Assembly: GCA_017590115.1 (NCBI GenBank)
Contig: JAGGNK010007004.1
Coordinates: 11,369,296-11,433,295, forward strand
Direction: 5' to 3'
Length of the DNA: 64,000 nt
From: Montifringilla adamsi
Taxonomy: Eukaryota > Chordata > Aves > Passeriformes > Passeridae
A model generated the notes under the pieces. That model had not been told where the DNA came from, searched no databases, and was given only the letters and a program-made list of their open reading frames with translations. The position numbers and the translations under genes were made by a program. Of the stretch, positions 35,340 to 64,000 are shown one piece after another (position 1 is the stretch's first letter; each line of letters opens with the position of its first letter).

Positions 35340-35760
35340 GTACCTGGGTGCCGGCACTCAGCTTCTTGGGGACTGAGTGAAACAGGTCGGTGCCACAGCC
35401 CCCTTTCCTTAAAAAACCTCTGCACAGGTGCCCCTGTCCATAGCAGCAGACCCCTGAGCTGTGGCAAACATGGTGTGGGTTTGCAATCTTTCTGCTGTGA
35501 CAGTCCCCTCCGTGGCCATGACTCCCAACACTCCTTGCCTCAAGGCTGGGATGTTCCTGTGCTGGCTTCTACCTCCATCCCACCTCTGGGGACAGCAGGA
35601 CTCAGTGATGCCTGCACAGCTGTTTCCTTCCAAGTATTTTGGTGTGTCTTCATGCTGGCCAGCTTCTGCTCTGCAACAGCAGCCCTCCCTGCTAGGTTTA
35701 CGTAATCTGCCATCCTCACTGCTTCCTGCTCCACTGTTTTTAATACTTTAAATGCAGAGG
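35340..35760 (-). mobile_element. Possible retroviral gag-like remnant
   Basis: A minus-strand frame reads through EAVRMADYVNLAGRAAVAEQ and a Pro/Ser/Gly-rich stretch, then breaks. Its style recalls the capsid-nucleocapsid region of avian endogenous gag proteins. It has stops and no confirmed zinc knuckle. It could belong with the LTR at 33.3-33.7 kb, which has the same orientation, but nothing intact links them. Confidence 0.25.
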
Positions 35761-35999
35761 AAGACTCAGACTTCCCTCCAACAGGTAGCTCCAGTCATGC
35801 TTCAGGCAAGTCATTTTTTAAACAACCCAGGACCATTTAGAGGCAGCAGTTATGACAGCAGTTACTCATTTTCCATTCACCAAAACTGTAATGGTTGGTA
35901 GACCATCTGCCTGTGTGAAATTCACATACAGCCCTTGCAAAAACACTGAGAGTAGCTGGCTGTAGCATCTTAACTACATTTTTCAGAGAAATTTAGGCT

Positions 36000-38900
36000 G
36001 AGCGGCTGGAGTGCAATCTGTTACCAGCAATGGGGGAAGCCCTGCTAAGGAATTAGTTGGATGTGGTGGGGGGTGACAGCTGCTTTAGACTTGAAAACAT
36101 CCACAAACTTCTTGAGGAAGCATGACATGTTCCCTTCAGTGCTAGTTCTCTGCTGGCACTAAGGGCTTATAAAACTCACCTGTTCTATGCGTGGTCCTGG
36201 CACTTCCCTCTCCTTAAACAGGAAATGAGAGTAACTAATTTCTTTGAGGTAGTAAATAACCTGTTGCTGGAAAACTCGTGTTTCTCTCAAGTAGGATCAA
36301 TAAAGCCCAGAACACCAGTCACAGGTTAGCACTCAGCATTAACCAGTTGCAAAGTACATGTACCATAAAATGATCTTACAACAAAGGACCATCCAAAGTG
36401 TTAATCAAGAGACAGCATCCATTCGACACAGATGTCTCAAAAGAGACACAGGGCCACACATGGTGTGTGAAGCAGAGTGGAGTCTTCTGTCCTGGGAAAA
36501 TACACTGCATCACTGTGTCCAGCTAAGAAATTAATCTAGTCTCTTACCAGAAAGGTGGGGCTGGCACAGAGACCATCCCTTGTTCTCAGGTTATGAGGCG
36601 TCTCTGACCAGCATGAACACATCTAGGGGGCTAAAGGAACAGGGATTAGCTTTTGGAAGGCAGAAGAAAGCAGTACCTGGATGTGCAGGCTGGTTCTAGT
36701 GCAGAGCTAGCCAAGCATACTCCAGTTATTCTCTATTCAGGAAGTGGAGACTGCTCTGACTGGATAAAAACCATCTGATCTAGATTGTATCAGGTGAACC
36801 TTAGTAAGAAGGTCGTAAAGAAACCTGTCGGCTGTCATGTCTCATGCTGTTCACCAACACAGGATGCCCAGGGTGAGACAGAAAGTGAGAGTGATAGAAA
36901 GAATAAATCAAACTGGTAACTACTACCTGTTAATTTCTTCCAGACTGTGCAGCTTGTAGGTCCAAGAGCAGCTTGCTCTGTATGGACCCATGTTAGCTGT
37001 GCAAATTCTGGATACTAAATAAGGCTGGATTTTGACATAAAGCAACATCTTGGAACAAAGTTTTTCACTAGACACAGAGACAGAATCTTCTCCCAAAACT
37101 AAAACAGGAGAGGAACTGTGATTTTTGGTTTGAACAAAGCATACATGATGTTTTTGATCCTAGTCTGCTTGCAAGATGGCAAACATTGACTCAGTGGGGT
37201 ATTTGTGCCTGTGGATCTAATTCTTTGGGACAAGTAACTTAAACTGAGATTACAGAATGAGATGAACTCCTACACAATTCAAAGAAAATACATTTTCAAA
37301 CATCCGTTCTCATCTGGAACTTTTACAAATCCTTTATGAATTGTTTCCAAAGCCCTGCTAACTCTACTGTAACAGCGGTGGCTGAACCTTTTAGTGAATG
37401 GGAAATGTTTTGTTTCTGCATTAAGGCAGAAGTACTTCTCCAAATGTCTCCATATTTCAAGAACAGGTATTTAGGATGGCTCATGCTGTCTGCTTTGCAA
37501 GGCTACAATATGCACTTGGCTTTATGTGCTCTTGTAATCCCAGAAGTCTTAGTTTAGTTATCTTTAGAGGTTTTATATATTCAGATTACAGTGCTCAAAA
37601 ATTGGATCAAATTATTTCAAGCTAGTCTGGCATTGGCACAGCTGAAGAATTAAATCAGACTTGTTCCATAGCATCTTTATCAGGTGCAAGGAGCAAGCAA
37701 GGAGTTTCACTCACTCGCTTTTGCACCAATGGTTCATTCTGTGAATGAAACACAATTGGATTTTGATAGAAATGTGAATACACAGGAGCTGTGTCTAATA
37801 TTGGACTTGACTTTATTCCTGGCTTCACATTCATGCTTTTTTTTTGCCTTTATTTTACTTTACAGCAGATCTGCTGTTGAACAGGCATTGTGCATTTAGA
37901 CAGAGATTCAAGAACACTCTCTTGTCTCATCAAAACTTTTTTCTCCTGCTTTGATGTGTTTTGCCTTCCTGTTACCTTGCTACTTGTGCTAAGAACACAA
38001 TGCCCTTGGAGAAATCTTGTTTCACTGCATATTCCACACCCTGTATATCTGTGCTAACTCCAGAGATGGGCAAATGCAAAGGTGTTCAGAGTGCTTTGGC
38101 CCCTGCCACATGCTTGCCCTCTGAATTTCATGCATTTTTAATTGTACACACTTCTGTCTGTCTCCAGCTTAATGCTTTCATGAAGAAAGCCTGGTATTCA
38201 CTTGATTTGCAGCCATCCAGTCCTTCACAAGCAAAGCCCTGTTTCATAACAGCCTTTCTGTAACTTGGGTGCTGGTTATACCACAGAACAATGTTTTAAT
38301 AAATGTTATTTACATTTTTCAGGGTAGCTGGAGGGGTTTTGGTTTTAATTAGCTGAGTAAGAGAGTCATGAGTTGTTATACAGACAGAAAAAGAGCTACT
38401 ACCATCATCTCCTTACCCATGGCTCCTGTGCCAACAAAGAAAAAACTAGTACAGGCCCTTGCAGGCAAGTATTTTTTGGAAAGAGGGGGAAAGGGAAATT
38501 GATGAAGATGTTACAGTGTGTATTGTGCCTGGAGTTCTCAGTAGTTTTCCCTTACCTGATTAACTGCCTAAGCCAGAAGTAGAAAGTCACTTCACATTTG
38601 GGAGGAGCAAAGGGAGTGCAAGCCCTCCTGCCATCCTCCCCCAAGTAGTGCTTTGCTGGGGGGAAGTCAGAGAGGTGCTTGCATGGGAACACTGCCTGCT
38701 GAGAACCACTTCAAATGAATTATGGATGCCCTCCTCCTCCCTCTTGCTGCTGCTTCCTTCTCCTTCCCTTCCTAACCCTTATCCTCAGCACAAAAGTCTC
38801 TCAGAATCCCCCTGCTTGTGAAACTTGGAAGGAGAAAGGTCCAAGGGATAGAGGGGCCTGTAAGGAGGACCTTGCTCAGCAGCTCAGCTTAGGATATCTC

Positions 38901-41900
38901 CAGGAACATGGCCAACTTGGATGATGAACCAGACAAGGCGTGAGGCTTGCAGAACTTGGCAAAATGCACTGCATTTTGGTAGCCCTGCACCAATTTTTGA
39001 TGAAAACTTCCCAACACTTTGGATACTTGCAGGAGCCGGTCCCATTGCAAACAGATTTAACTTCCAGTGTCAAAGGAAAACTTAATTTGGTTACAGGCCA
39101 AGTGCAGGTGAAAGATGGATGTGTGCATCCTGCTGAAAAAATGTTTCTGAAAACGAGAGCCTGGAATGGCTGTGGAGGGGACAAAAGGGACATGCCTGTC
39201 CTCTACGGCCAGTTCCTGCTCTGCTCCGGGGAATGAGGGCTCAGATTTGCCCCCACTTGCTGAAGGGGGTCTATCTAGAACATCCTGCACTTTGTGATAA
39301 GACAAACCATGCTGCTCACAGCTCTACCCAGAGTCAACACCAGCAGCCTTCACCGTCAGTGTCTTGCTTGTCACACCCTGTGTCCTGCCACTGTTCTCTC
39401 CCAGGCTCTCTGAACTGGAGAGATTAACATGAGGCTGTACAATATCTTCCCTAGCACAAGCCTGGCCCTTCACAGAGATAACTATTTGTACTTAAAATGC
39501 TGAGATCACCCAGAAGCCGACTCTTACGTGGAAGACCAGGTCTGTGCTAATAAACATTGTGTGTTGAAAGCAGCAGCAACAACAACAGTCATTGTATTAT
39601 TTTCCCAAAAGAAGGTCGATTCTCTTCTGTGAACAAACTAATACGTTTTGCAGACTACATTGCTCATGAATGCCTGTCTAAACTCATCAGTTTTAGGAAC
39701 TTTCACTGACTTCAGCAAGCCATGGTGGATCAACTTGTATTTGCACTTCCAGTACACACATTTGAATTGAAGATCAGCTAGTTCATTCCTCACTTTTTAG
39801 CATTGTGCCAGTTAAACACAAATGACTAAGCCCAGCGCAGCTATCCTATTTCTCACTGAACACAGCTACCCACGCTACCCCTGTCTAGCACAAATTCCTG
39901 CTGACATCTGAAATTCTCTTCTAACAAAGTCCATCCCGAGGACAAATGAAATAGCTTCTCTGGCCTGCAAGTTTTTCCTAGTTCTCCCGTATTCCTGTTA
40001 CCACGAATGGAAACTTTTTCACAGCTTTAGGAACACGAAAGCTGGGCAGAGCCATAGGGTGATGTTTCCACTTACATTCCCTGAATGCAGTTTTTCTTTA
40101 AGCCATTTTATGGGTTGGGGGAGAATATCCTGTGCACCACACCCACTTCTAGCCAGCTTCACACTATTTATACAGGCAAGAACCACAAACCATCTGCAAG
40201 AAGTTCAGATCTCAGGCAAGCCAGCAGCCACACTGATTCTGAGCTGGAGGGCTCATATTGCATGGTCCAGCTTAGAGCACATTCTGTTTATCTCATGGGG
40301 TAATGACAGTCCAAAAGCTGCACGTGTGCAAGCAGATGAACTAAGGTGAGAGCACTGAGCAGAAGAAACAGGCTAAGGAGACTTCATGGAAGAGTTCACA
40401 CTAGCTCAAGTACAGAAGCACAGAGTCTTTGGGACAACTTCCCAGTTCATTTGAAATTGAATCCACACCTTTAAAAAAACCCCACAACCAAACAACAGCA
40501 CCAAAGATGGTTCTCAGTCATACTGACCACTTCTGATTACTATTGGAAATTTCTCCCTAGCACTTCACAGCCCTTCCACCTTGCATTTTCTGGTACAGGT
40601 GTGGTGGATCTGGTATGATCTATTTGGGCTTGCAATGAACAGGGACAGGCTGTGGGGCAGAGAGAGGACAAGATTAACTCGATGTTAATGAATGTCTGTA
40701 CCTCCTACAAGAGCTACGGACTCAAGATGAAAAGCCATGGAAAGGTGCTTTTGCAAAATATGTTTCCTCCCTTTTGGTAGGGAACCACTGCCATCCCCAG
40801 CACAACAGCCAAGTAAGGATTTTCATGAATTTCTGCACTGCTTAATCACATTCCTGATAGCAACCATAATTCCTGTATTGTAGCTAAGTAGGAAGAAAGC
40901 CTGTTCTTCTGTCTGGACAATTACAAAACTCGCCAGCCACACAGAGCTTGACAGACTTGCAAGCCCAGAACACCACGAATCAACAGGTTTCACCAATGCC
41001 TTTAAACTGGATTTAAGCACAGATGAGACCTCAGGGCACTTCTGTCACAGCAGCACTGAAAAGCAGCTCTCAGTCACACACCAGTAGATGCTGCAGGGGC
41101 ACCTGCTGACCTCAAGGATGAACAATCTTTCCTTGCCTGCAGCGAAGTCCCCCCACTCTGTACATCAGCTCCCTACCTGCAAGATGGGATATGACACAAG
41201 CAAATTGCTTAAAGCTCTTGGGGCAAGTCAGGGAGACTTAGAAATCAAAGCCACGTTTTCTGGTCTCTATTGTGTGCCTCTGTAAGAAAAATAAGGAATT
41301 TGTCTTCTAAAACTGATATCTAAATTATCAATATATTGTAAAAAATACCCAAACTGCCAGAGTCCATCACATTTAGATTTTACTCTTGCAAATGGTTTAT
41401 TTTTGTGATGTGTAAATCACAATGTATCACAATGTATCACTTGGGTGACTTTGAAGGAATGAACTCTGTATGGGAGGACAGTGCTGGTGGGAATATTCAT
41501 AAAGATTAATGCTTGCACAGCCTCCAAGGACTTGCAAGCTGCCTCTGTTGGACTTCTTTAGGCATAATTAAAAGCAGCTAGGTGAGGTTTCTCCTTGCAA
41601 GGCCATGTCTTCCCATTGGCTGCAGGGGCAGGGTAAGGCAAATGGCTTTCCTAGGCTAGCACCAGCCTTTGTGGAAACCTCTCTTTGAAAGCAGGAGAAT
41701 GCAAGGATTGCAGAGCACCAAATACAACATCTGGCTGCTATTGAGTTTAATTTTAGTTTAGACTTGTATAAGCTGGCCATGGGAGCAGCTGAAACTCTGC
41801 CACTGAAAGTCCTGTGTGAAGATGGGGACATCTCTTACAGATTATTATAATACTCAGTGACTGGTGTGAACACCTGAGCCTCTCTTATACAAACCACAGC

Positions 41901-43700
41901 TATTTTACATTTATGGACCCCACTGAATCCATTACTGAATGGTAACAAGGTAGTCATTAGACCACCTAGCAGTGAGCTCCTTTTCAGCATGAAAAATACA
42001 CTGTGGGTAAAGATCAGGGGCGCTAGCTGTGGTTCCTCCTAAGGCTTTTCCCTCCCTCCCCTCAGGACAAAGGTGGGCTTGGTTCAAGGCAAAAATAATT
42101 GGCCTGGTCACATTCTGACAGAGAAAGTTCGTTCAGAGGATCTGAGATGCCCTGTGAGGTCTGCAGGGGATGCAGATGGGCCCTGTGAACTGTCAAGCCT
42201 TCCTGCAGAGGCACTGCAGCTCCCCACTGACAAATCAGCTCTGCAGCGGCTTCAGCAGAGAGTTTACCATAACCAGCCACCAGATAGCAGACCCGTACAG
42301 GAATTTTCCCATTCCCCTCACACCCTGTGCTGGGCTCCAAACAAATAGCAGGAGAGAAATCAGGAATGTCAGCAATGAAATGCTCCCTGACTGCAGCCAC
42401 AGGAGCCTCAGCCTCTGAGCTGATGGGGTGACAGACAGAGAAGCAGTTTCACTCACCATTTCACTGAACACTATTTTTTTTTTTTATTGAACAAGCTTAC
42501 CCAAAATGCTGGAAAGGAACAAACCAGACTGACGAGCTACTTCAACTCCTACCCATGTCAGTTTTCTCAGTTTTCTTCTATTCCTCCTTTGCAGAAAACA
42601 CTGCAGTGCTCCCAGACTGCATCAATGACAGCACAGTGGAGAGGAAGTTATTTGCACTTGCTCACCTGGACAAGCTTAGTTCTGCCCTACTTCAAGTACT
42701 GACTGCCTTTAAGATGTCAGACCTCACTATCTCTAATTTACACACATTTAGTAAGGAGGTGGAAAGGTATGGCCACCCACTGATATTTGGCAATAAGCAG
42801 CTCTATAGATTTTATTCACATCTATAATGTTGATAAGCACCAGTATCTCACACAATATATTTCAGAATTTCCACATCTATGGTCCCAAGCTCTGAGACCT
42901 TCAGTCCTTTCCTGAGATTCTCTGCCTCTCTAAACAGAGAGTTCAAGTAAACGAACAGACATGCTGCACCTCAGACGTGCCATGCACACACTCATGCAGG
43001 GCTCTGCATTTCAAACTATCAAAGTTTCCAAAAATTCTCCTATTTTTGCCAATTCCAGCACATCTGAAGCTGGGAGGGACATGGGGAAAATTTCTGAAAA
43101 TCTAGTCCAACTTAGAATAGAGGGCATTTCACTATCCTTTCTTTTTTTTCTCTTTGCACCTTTTTTGTTGTAGGCATCCATCTCTCTCTCATCCATCAAC
43201 CCTCCTCCTTCCACAACATGCTGCTTGACAGACTGGAGAGCACGAGCTTCGTCCCAGCATTCTAACCCTGAGTTCAAATATCAGAGCAACTCATATCAAG
43301 AGAGGAAAGAGACCCTTTGCTACAAGTTAATCCCATCCTCCTTCTCCCCACTCCTCCAGATACCAAGGGCAAAGCAATCCCAGTTGCCGAGCAAACGGCA
43401 CCCTGGTAAGAGCTCAGCTTCACTGTGATCCCATTTCTTCCCTGCAATCAGCCACATTTTCCACCCAAGCCTTGGAGTAAAGAGCTTCTTGGGTTCAGCA
43501 TGGTCTCTGCCTCCCTTTGTGCTGGGGAGGCAGAAGGGCTGGTTTTGGGAACAGTCCCTCACACCCCCTTCTCCCCTGCTTTGCTCCAGCAAGTTCCCAG
43601 TACCAGAGTCACCAACACCTGGATCACTGTTTGGTTTGCTTCCTCCAGGCTCAGATCAGCTCCTCAGCTTGAGACCCAAATCTCTTGGTTCCTCTGCAAG
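36000..43700. other. Intergenic, no recognisable gene
   Basis: No exon with recognisable homology was seen. A possible CR1-derived scrap lies near 43070-43120 ('agctgggagggacatgggga' and 'aatctagtccaactta'). Open frames are short and without domains. An AATAAA near 38297 has no attached gene. Confidence 0.45.
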
Positions 43701-45817
43701 GAGAAAGTGACACCAACCATTATTCTCACAGTTTTATTTGTAAAGGACATAGCATGAAAAGCTGTATTTCAATGTACTTCAAAACCTGAAAAACCCATGT
43801 CGGTTTGTGGTGTGTATGTTAAAGTGCTTGATATAACAATACTTTTACTAATGTTGTCTTGAAAATAATCCAGTTCTTATTCCGTTAGTAATAATGTAAA
43901 GACAAAATATACTTAATGGAGACATTTAGGGATCATTTTAAGCTATACAGGGCACATTTGTACATTTCAAGTGTAACACACAACACTTCCCCTCACGATG
44001 CACACCTTCATTTGATTGAAAGAAGGAATTCTCCCAAACCTGCCGTGCAACTACCCTAAAAACACGTTTTTGAACAATGATAGCTAGTTTCACAAACCAA
44101 CTTGGAATAAACATGAGATTATTCACTAAACAGTACAACTTCATTTATTTCAGAGAATTATAAATACACATTTTGTACACAGTGAGGCATTAGATTCTCT
44201 GACTCCCTCAAGTTACCATGCTGGCTATTAGTACAACTGGACTATGCAAACTCAAGACATCTGCAGATGGGCATTGGATAGGAATTTTTTTGTTTTTTTA
44301 CAAAGCAGATACCAGAGAGCTTTGGTCTTTTCCAAGATTCCCTTTCTCAACCAAAGAAGGTGCTTTAACACTGAAGTAAAAGCTGTGTTAGCTTAGAAGA
44401 ATCCTGATGGATTTCTCACCATTCTAGTGGGTAGAATAATTTCTGTAAACCGTACAGAAAAAAAACCTCACAGTTTCCAATCAACAAAAGTAGTCCATTA
44501 AAAAAAAAATCATACACAGTAGAATAAAAATTCACTATGAAGAACCATTCTCCCAAGGTTGTCAAATAACTACTCTAGGAATCTGAGGCACTCAGCTGTG
44601 CCCCTTTCAACATATCTTGGGGTGGTTTATTGCCTACAAGGAAACATGAGACATACATAGTTTTTATTGTATTATTATTATTAATATGATGTGAAACCTG
44701 ACAAAACCAAACAAGTCAACACTTGCTGAAAAAGCTGAGGTGAAGTTGTGTTAAGTGCTAAAGGTTTCTTAATGTAGTCAGAAATGGGGGAAGGCCCTGA
44801 TCTGAATTTTAAAAATTCTCAGGTTTTGACTCCTTTTAACTTAAGAAAGACTTAATGTAGTTATTGCCTTTTTTCTCTGTATGTGGTTTATTCATTTAAA
44901 TGAATGACCTTTAGAGGTGCATTTCTCCTTTATCCAGCTTGCACTTAACCCGTGTCACGTCAGATGAATGTTACAACTGCGCCAGTCATACGTAGCCTTT
45001 GGAGAAGTCTGCAGCAATGTACTCTGGGAAACATCCATCCTGCAAATGCAGATGATGCTGTGAATAATCCAAGGACTAAAGAGGTGGTTATTTCAGTAAA
45101 ATGAAAGCCACTTAGACTAGGCTGGGTGTGAAAAAATCCTGTACAGCAGTCATTAGACATGAAAGGCCTGAGTTGTAATAGAAATCAAAACATCCTAAGC
45201 AGTCATTACCAAATAATGCTGCCACATGGTTTCTGGTGCTAAATGCATAATTCATTGATAGAGTTAAGTACAGGGACACATTTTCAATTGCTGCTGAAGG
45301 GCTGTCATGCTTTGTCTGCTGACTTTAAGCAGACATGCCTGGCCACACAGAAAATCCTAACACCCCAAATTTCACATTTCTGGAAATGTAAGAGATGTCA
45401 CACAGCTGTGGGCTCTGGCTACTAACTCCAGACAACATTCACAGCCTTTACATTAGTTACTCACACCCACAGCAGTGACATGGCAGTGCTGCCTGCAGTA
45501 TTTGGGATGAGTTCAGTCAGTTTAAGGAAGCACAAGCTCAGGAGGAAAGAATGGTTATTGAAAGCCAGAACCCTCATTAAAATGGAAGGCTCCTTGACAG
45601 TGTTATTTTACTTCTTTCCTAGAAACAAAAAGACTTCTATAACATAAAACTCCCCAAAGAAACAGAGTTACATGAAGAGTTTTCTTCTGGCTGGAAGTCT
45701 GACATGAAACTTTGACACTGAAGTGAGTGCTGTTCTGAGCAGCAGAGGGACCACAAGAAAGTAGAGAAGCTTGACAAAAGGCAGGTGAGAAAGCAAACCC
45801 TAATTTTCATCCTCTTT

Positions 45818-45894
45818 CTTCTTCCTTATCTCCCATCCCTCTTTCTACCATGTGCACACTATGGTGGAAAGAGGGATGGGAGATAAGGAAGAAG
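45818..45894. repeat. Near-perfect 33-bp inverted repeat (hairpin)
   Basis: Arms 45818-45850 and 45862-45894 are reverse complements over 33 bp with one mismatch (a G-U pair in one RNA orientation). They surround an 11-base centre that itself contains the palindrome tgtgcaca. It lies in the proposed DENND5B 3' UTR. Confidence 0.9.
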
Positions 45895-46620
45895 ACCTGC
45901 CAAGACCTGCCACTGTCCACCATTGCCCAGCCCCTCCTGATGCCACCTGAGAGCACAGTGCAAGGCAGCACACTTACAGAACCAGTCAGGGGCCTTTCCC
46001 AAGCCTCAGCTGACAGTGAGACCTCCAAAGAATCCACTGACCGAAGGCCCAAGACTGTAGGGAATAAACAAGTGAAAACAAAAACCTGTATTTAAACTAA
46101 CTTCCAAAAATTAAAATCAGGTGAAGCTAACTGTGTCATCAGACCCTTCCAACTCCCATCCACAACAATGGAAAATACACTCTGTATTTGCTGCATGGTA
46201 TTCACAAGGTGATTTTGATATACTCTCTTGTTCAATTTGTACCATACAGTTGCTCCCAGCTCCACATCAAGAACTGTATCTCCATATATGCACTGTATTA
46301 GTAACATATTAACTGGAAAGTGTAGGAGAGAAGCCTCAAAATACCAACGTGAGATTATTTTTCCTCCTTTTGCCTAATGTCTTTAATTCCTTTTCTTTTT
46401 GTAGCTGGATAATTAAAAAAAAAAGTCATCTAAGATAAGATCCTGTACTCCCCTAGGAGCACTCATTCTGCAGGATAAAGGAAGACTCACAACCTGTCAG
46501 CATTTCAAAGCCTGCTGATACAGTTTGGCAGCACAGCAACAGCAGTGTTTGTTGCTCTACAGCAATGATTCTTCTCAAGTACAGCAAGAATTTGGCATAA
46601 ACCAAATTCCTCATCAGGAG

Positions 46621-46644
46621 AAAAAAAAAAAAAAAAAAAAAAAA
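46621..46644 (+). repeat. Poly(A)24 run
   Basis: Twenty-four uninterrupted A; U-run in the DENND5B 3' UTR transcript sense. Confidence 0.9.
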
Positions 46645-47210
46645 GGCCATCCACAACACAAAGTGGCTGAGGGTGAATCATGAGAACATCTAGACAGGGA
46701 AGGGACACACTGAGCAAGTCACGCAAGCCACCATTCCCCATCTCAGGCTGCAGCAGCAAGGCTTCAACAGGTGTCTCATCCTCTCTGGCTGACAGCAGTC
46801 CTTCTCTCCAGTGTTTAAGCATTCCAACACTTGTTACCCCTTTTGGAGATCAACAGGAGTGACACAAAAGACCTTACAGGAAAAAAAATAGCGACTCACT
46901 ACTTCCATGCATGGGAAGATAAGTCTTTGAACAAACAACAAACTAAGAGAGACCATGTACAGCAGGGTAGACCAGCATATGCTTACAGCATTTCCAAGAG
47001 TGACACGATCACAATGGCTACATAAGGATATTTGCTGTATTAATTTGCAATACCTGAAAAAAGCCCTGCTGAGTTTGCGCTGTATTTACACGTTGATTGG
47101 CTTCTTCCTCGCAAGCAAGTAGCGGCATCCCTTCCCACCTTGGTCCTTCCCTCCCTCCCCCAAGTCCTTCCCCTGGGTTTAAGCTACTCATAGTCAGAAC
47201 AAGAACATTC

Positions 47211-47234
47211 ACTCTAAGAAAAATTTCTTAGAGT
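47211..47234. repeat. 11-bp perfect inverted repeat
   Basis: actctaagaaa and tttcttagagt flank a two-base centre, about 290 bp after the DENND5B stop on the gene strand. Confidence 0.8.
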
Positions 47235-47522
47235 AATATAATTTCTTAAAGAAAGATAGCATATTTACACACATCTAACACATGAAAATACTCTATTTTT
47301 TGTACTAAATTTCTGTTTCAAATAAACTACAATACTGCATCTTAGCTTTCTGCAGCTTTAGAGGCCAGTCCCCACTGGGCACAAACTGGGCTTCCCAATC
47401 CTGCTTCCACCAGTAGCTTTTCCTTACAGTGGTGCACTACCATGGCATTCAAGTCCTGACAGGTCTCCAATTGTGGTTTGCTTGTTTGGGAAAGGAGTAA
47501 TGAAGTTCTCAGCAAAGCCATG

Positions 47523-63899
<16,377 letters not shown>

Positions 63900-64000
63900 C
63901 TAAAAATAAAGAGAATAATTTTAGATATTACAGGTCAGAGTGACTCTCCTCATCCTAGGCAAGCAAGGTGATGAAAACAAATGAACTAGTGTTAATCTAG

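Larger units (their letters stand above)
43733..47522 (-). other. DENND5B: DENND5B 3' UTR (inferred)
   Basis: AT-rich sequence lies downstream of the DENND5B stop on the minus strand. Minus-strand AATAAA signals occur at 43733-43738 and 44144-44149 (+ strand tttatt), so alternative polyadenylation is possible. The UTR length of about 3.8 kb is inferred from signal positions and composition. It contains a palindrome at 45818-45894 and an A24 run at 46621-46644. Confidence 0.5.

Noticed and set aside
42060..42418. Overlapping frames of about 90-110 codons on both strands
   Set aside because: Both strands equally open, no domain, and no splice sites consistent with DENND5B.

Overview
This window is vertebrate nuclear DNA, most likely from a bird and probably a passerine. 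The evidence is widely spaced exons with GT-AG introns, 3' end fragments of CR1 LINEs, avian-type endogenous retrovirus LTRs, a CpG-island promoter, and very GC-rich minisatellite-like sequence at the left end. Calls rest on reading translated exons and checking splice sites and phases by eye; no database search was run.

Left end (1-6.6 kb): a G-rich, degenerate repetitive intron leads into the last coding exon of a CENP-A (centromeric histone H3) gene on the + strand at 590-724, with its 3' UTR and polyA signal. Next come an LTR-like block, a possible GC-rich terminal exon of an unidentified minus-strand gene, and a badly decayed endogenous retrovirus (about 2.4-5.4 kb) in which a retroviral protease active-site motif can still be read. 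A pure 10-bp-period T9C array and a CpG-rich block follow.

Middle (9.1-27.5 kb): SINHCAF (FAM60A), a SIN3-HDAC complex subunit, lies on the minus strand. Five coding exons join in phase to an intact 222-residue protein. The first exon is non-coding and sits in a CpG island about 10 kb upstream. A 193-base N gap in intron 1 is flanked by two versions of the same sequence and looks like an assembly artefact.

27.6-43.7 kb is intergenic. It holds a tandem repeat, a probable solo LTR on the minus strand, a second LTR-like polyA region and weak retroviral gag-like remnants.

Right end (43.7-64 kb): the 3' part of DENND5B on the minus strand. Thirteen exons join in phase to 572 residues covering the end of the linker, RUN1, PLAT, RUN2 and the stop codon; the DENN module lies beyond the right edge. 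The long 3' UTR contains a near-perfect 33-bp palindrome.

SINHCAF and DENND5B are neighbours in the same orientation in mammals (human 12p11), so that part is ordinary conserved synteny. CENPA is on a different chromosome in human (2p23), so its presence about 8 kb from the SINHCAF 3' end is the main structural surprise: a rearrangement, a duplicate CENPA, or a chimeric contig. The genes shown do not form a common pathway. I found no convincing previously undescribed coding system; the most interesting signals are this linkage, the 3' UTR palindrome, the gap artefact and an unusual polyA-tailed GC-rich insert in a DENND5B intron.
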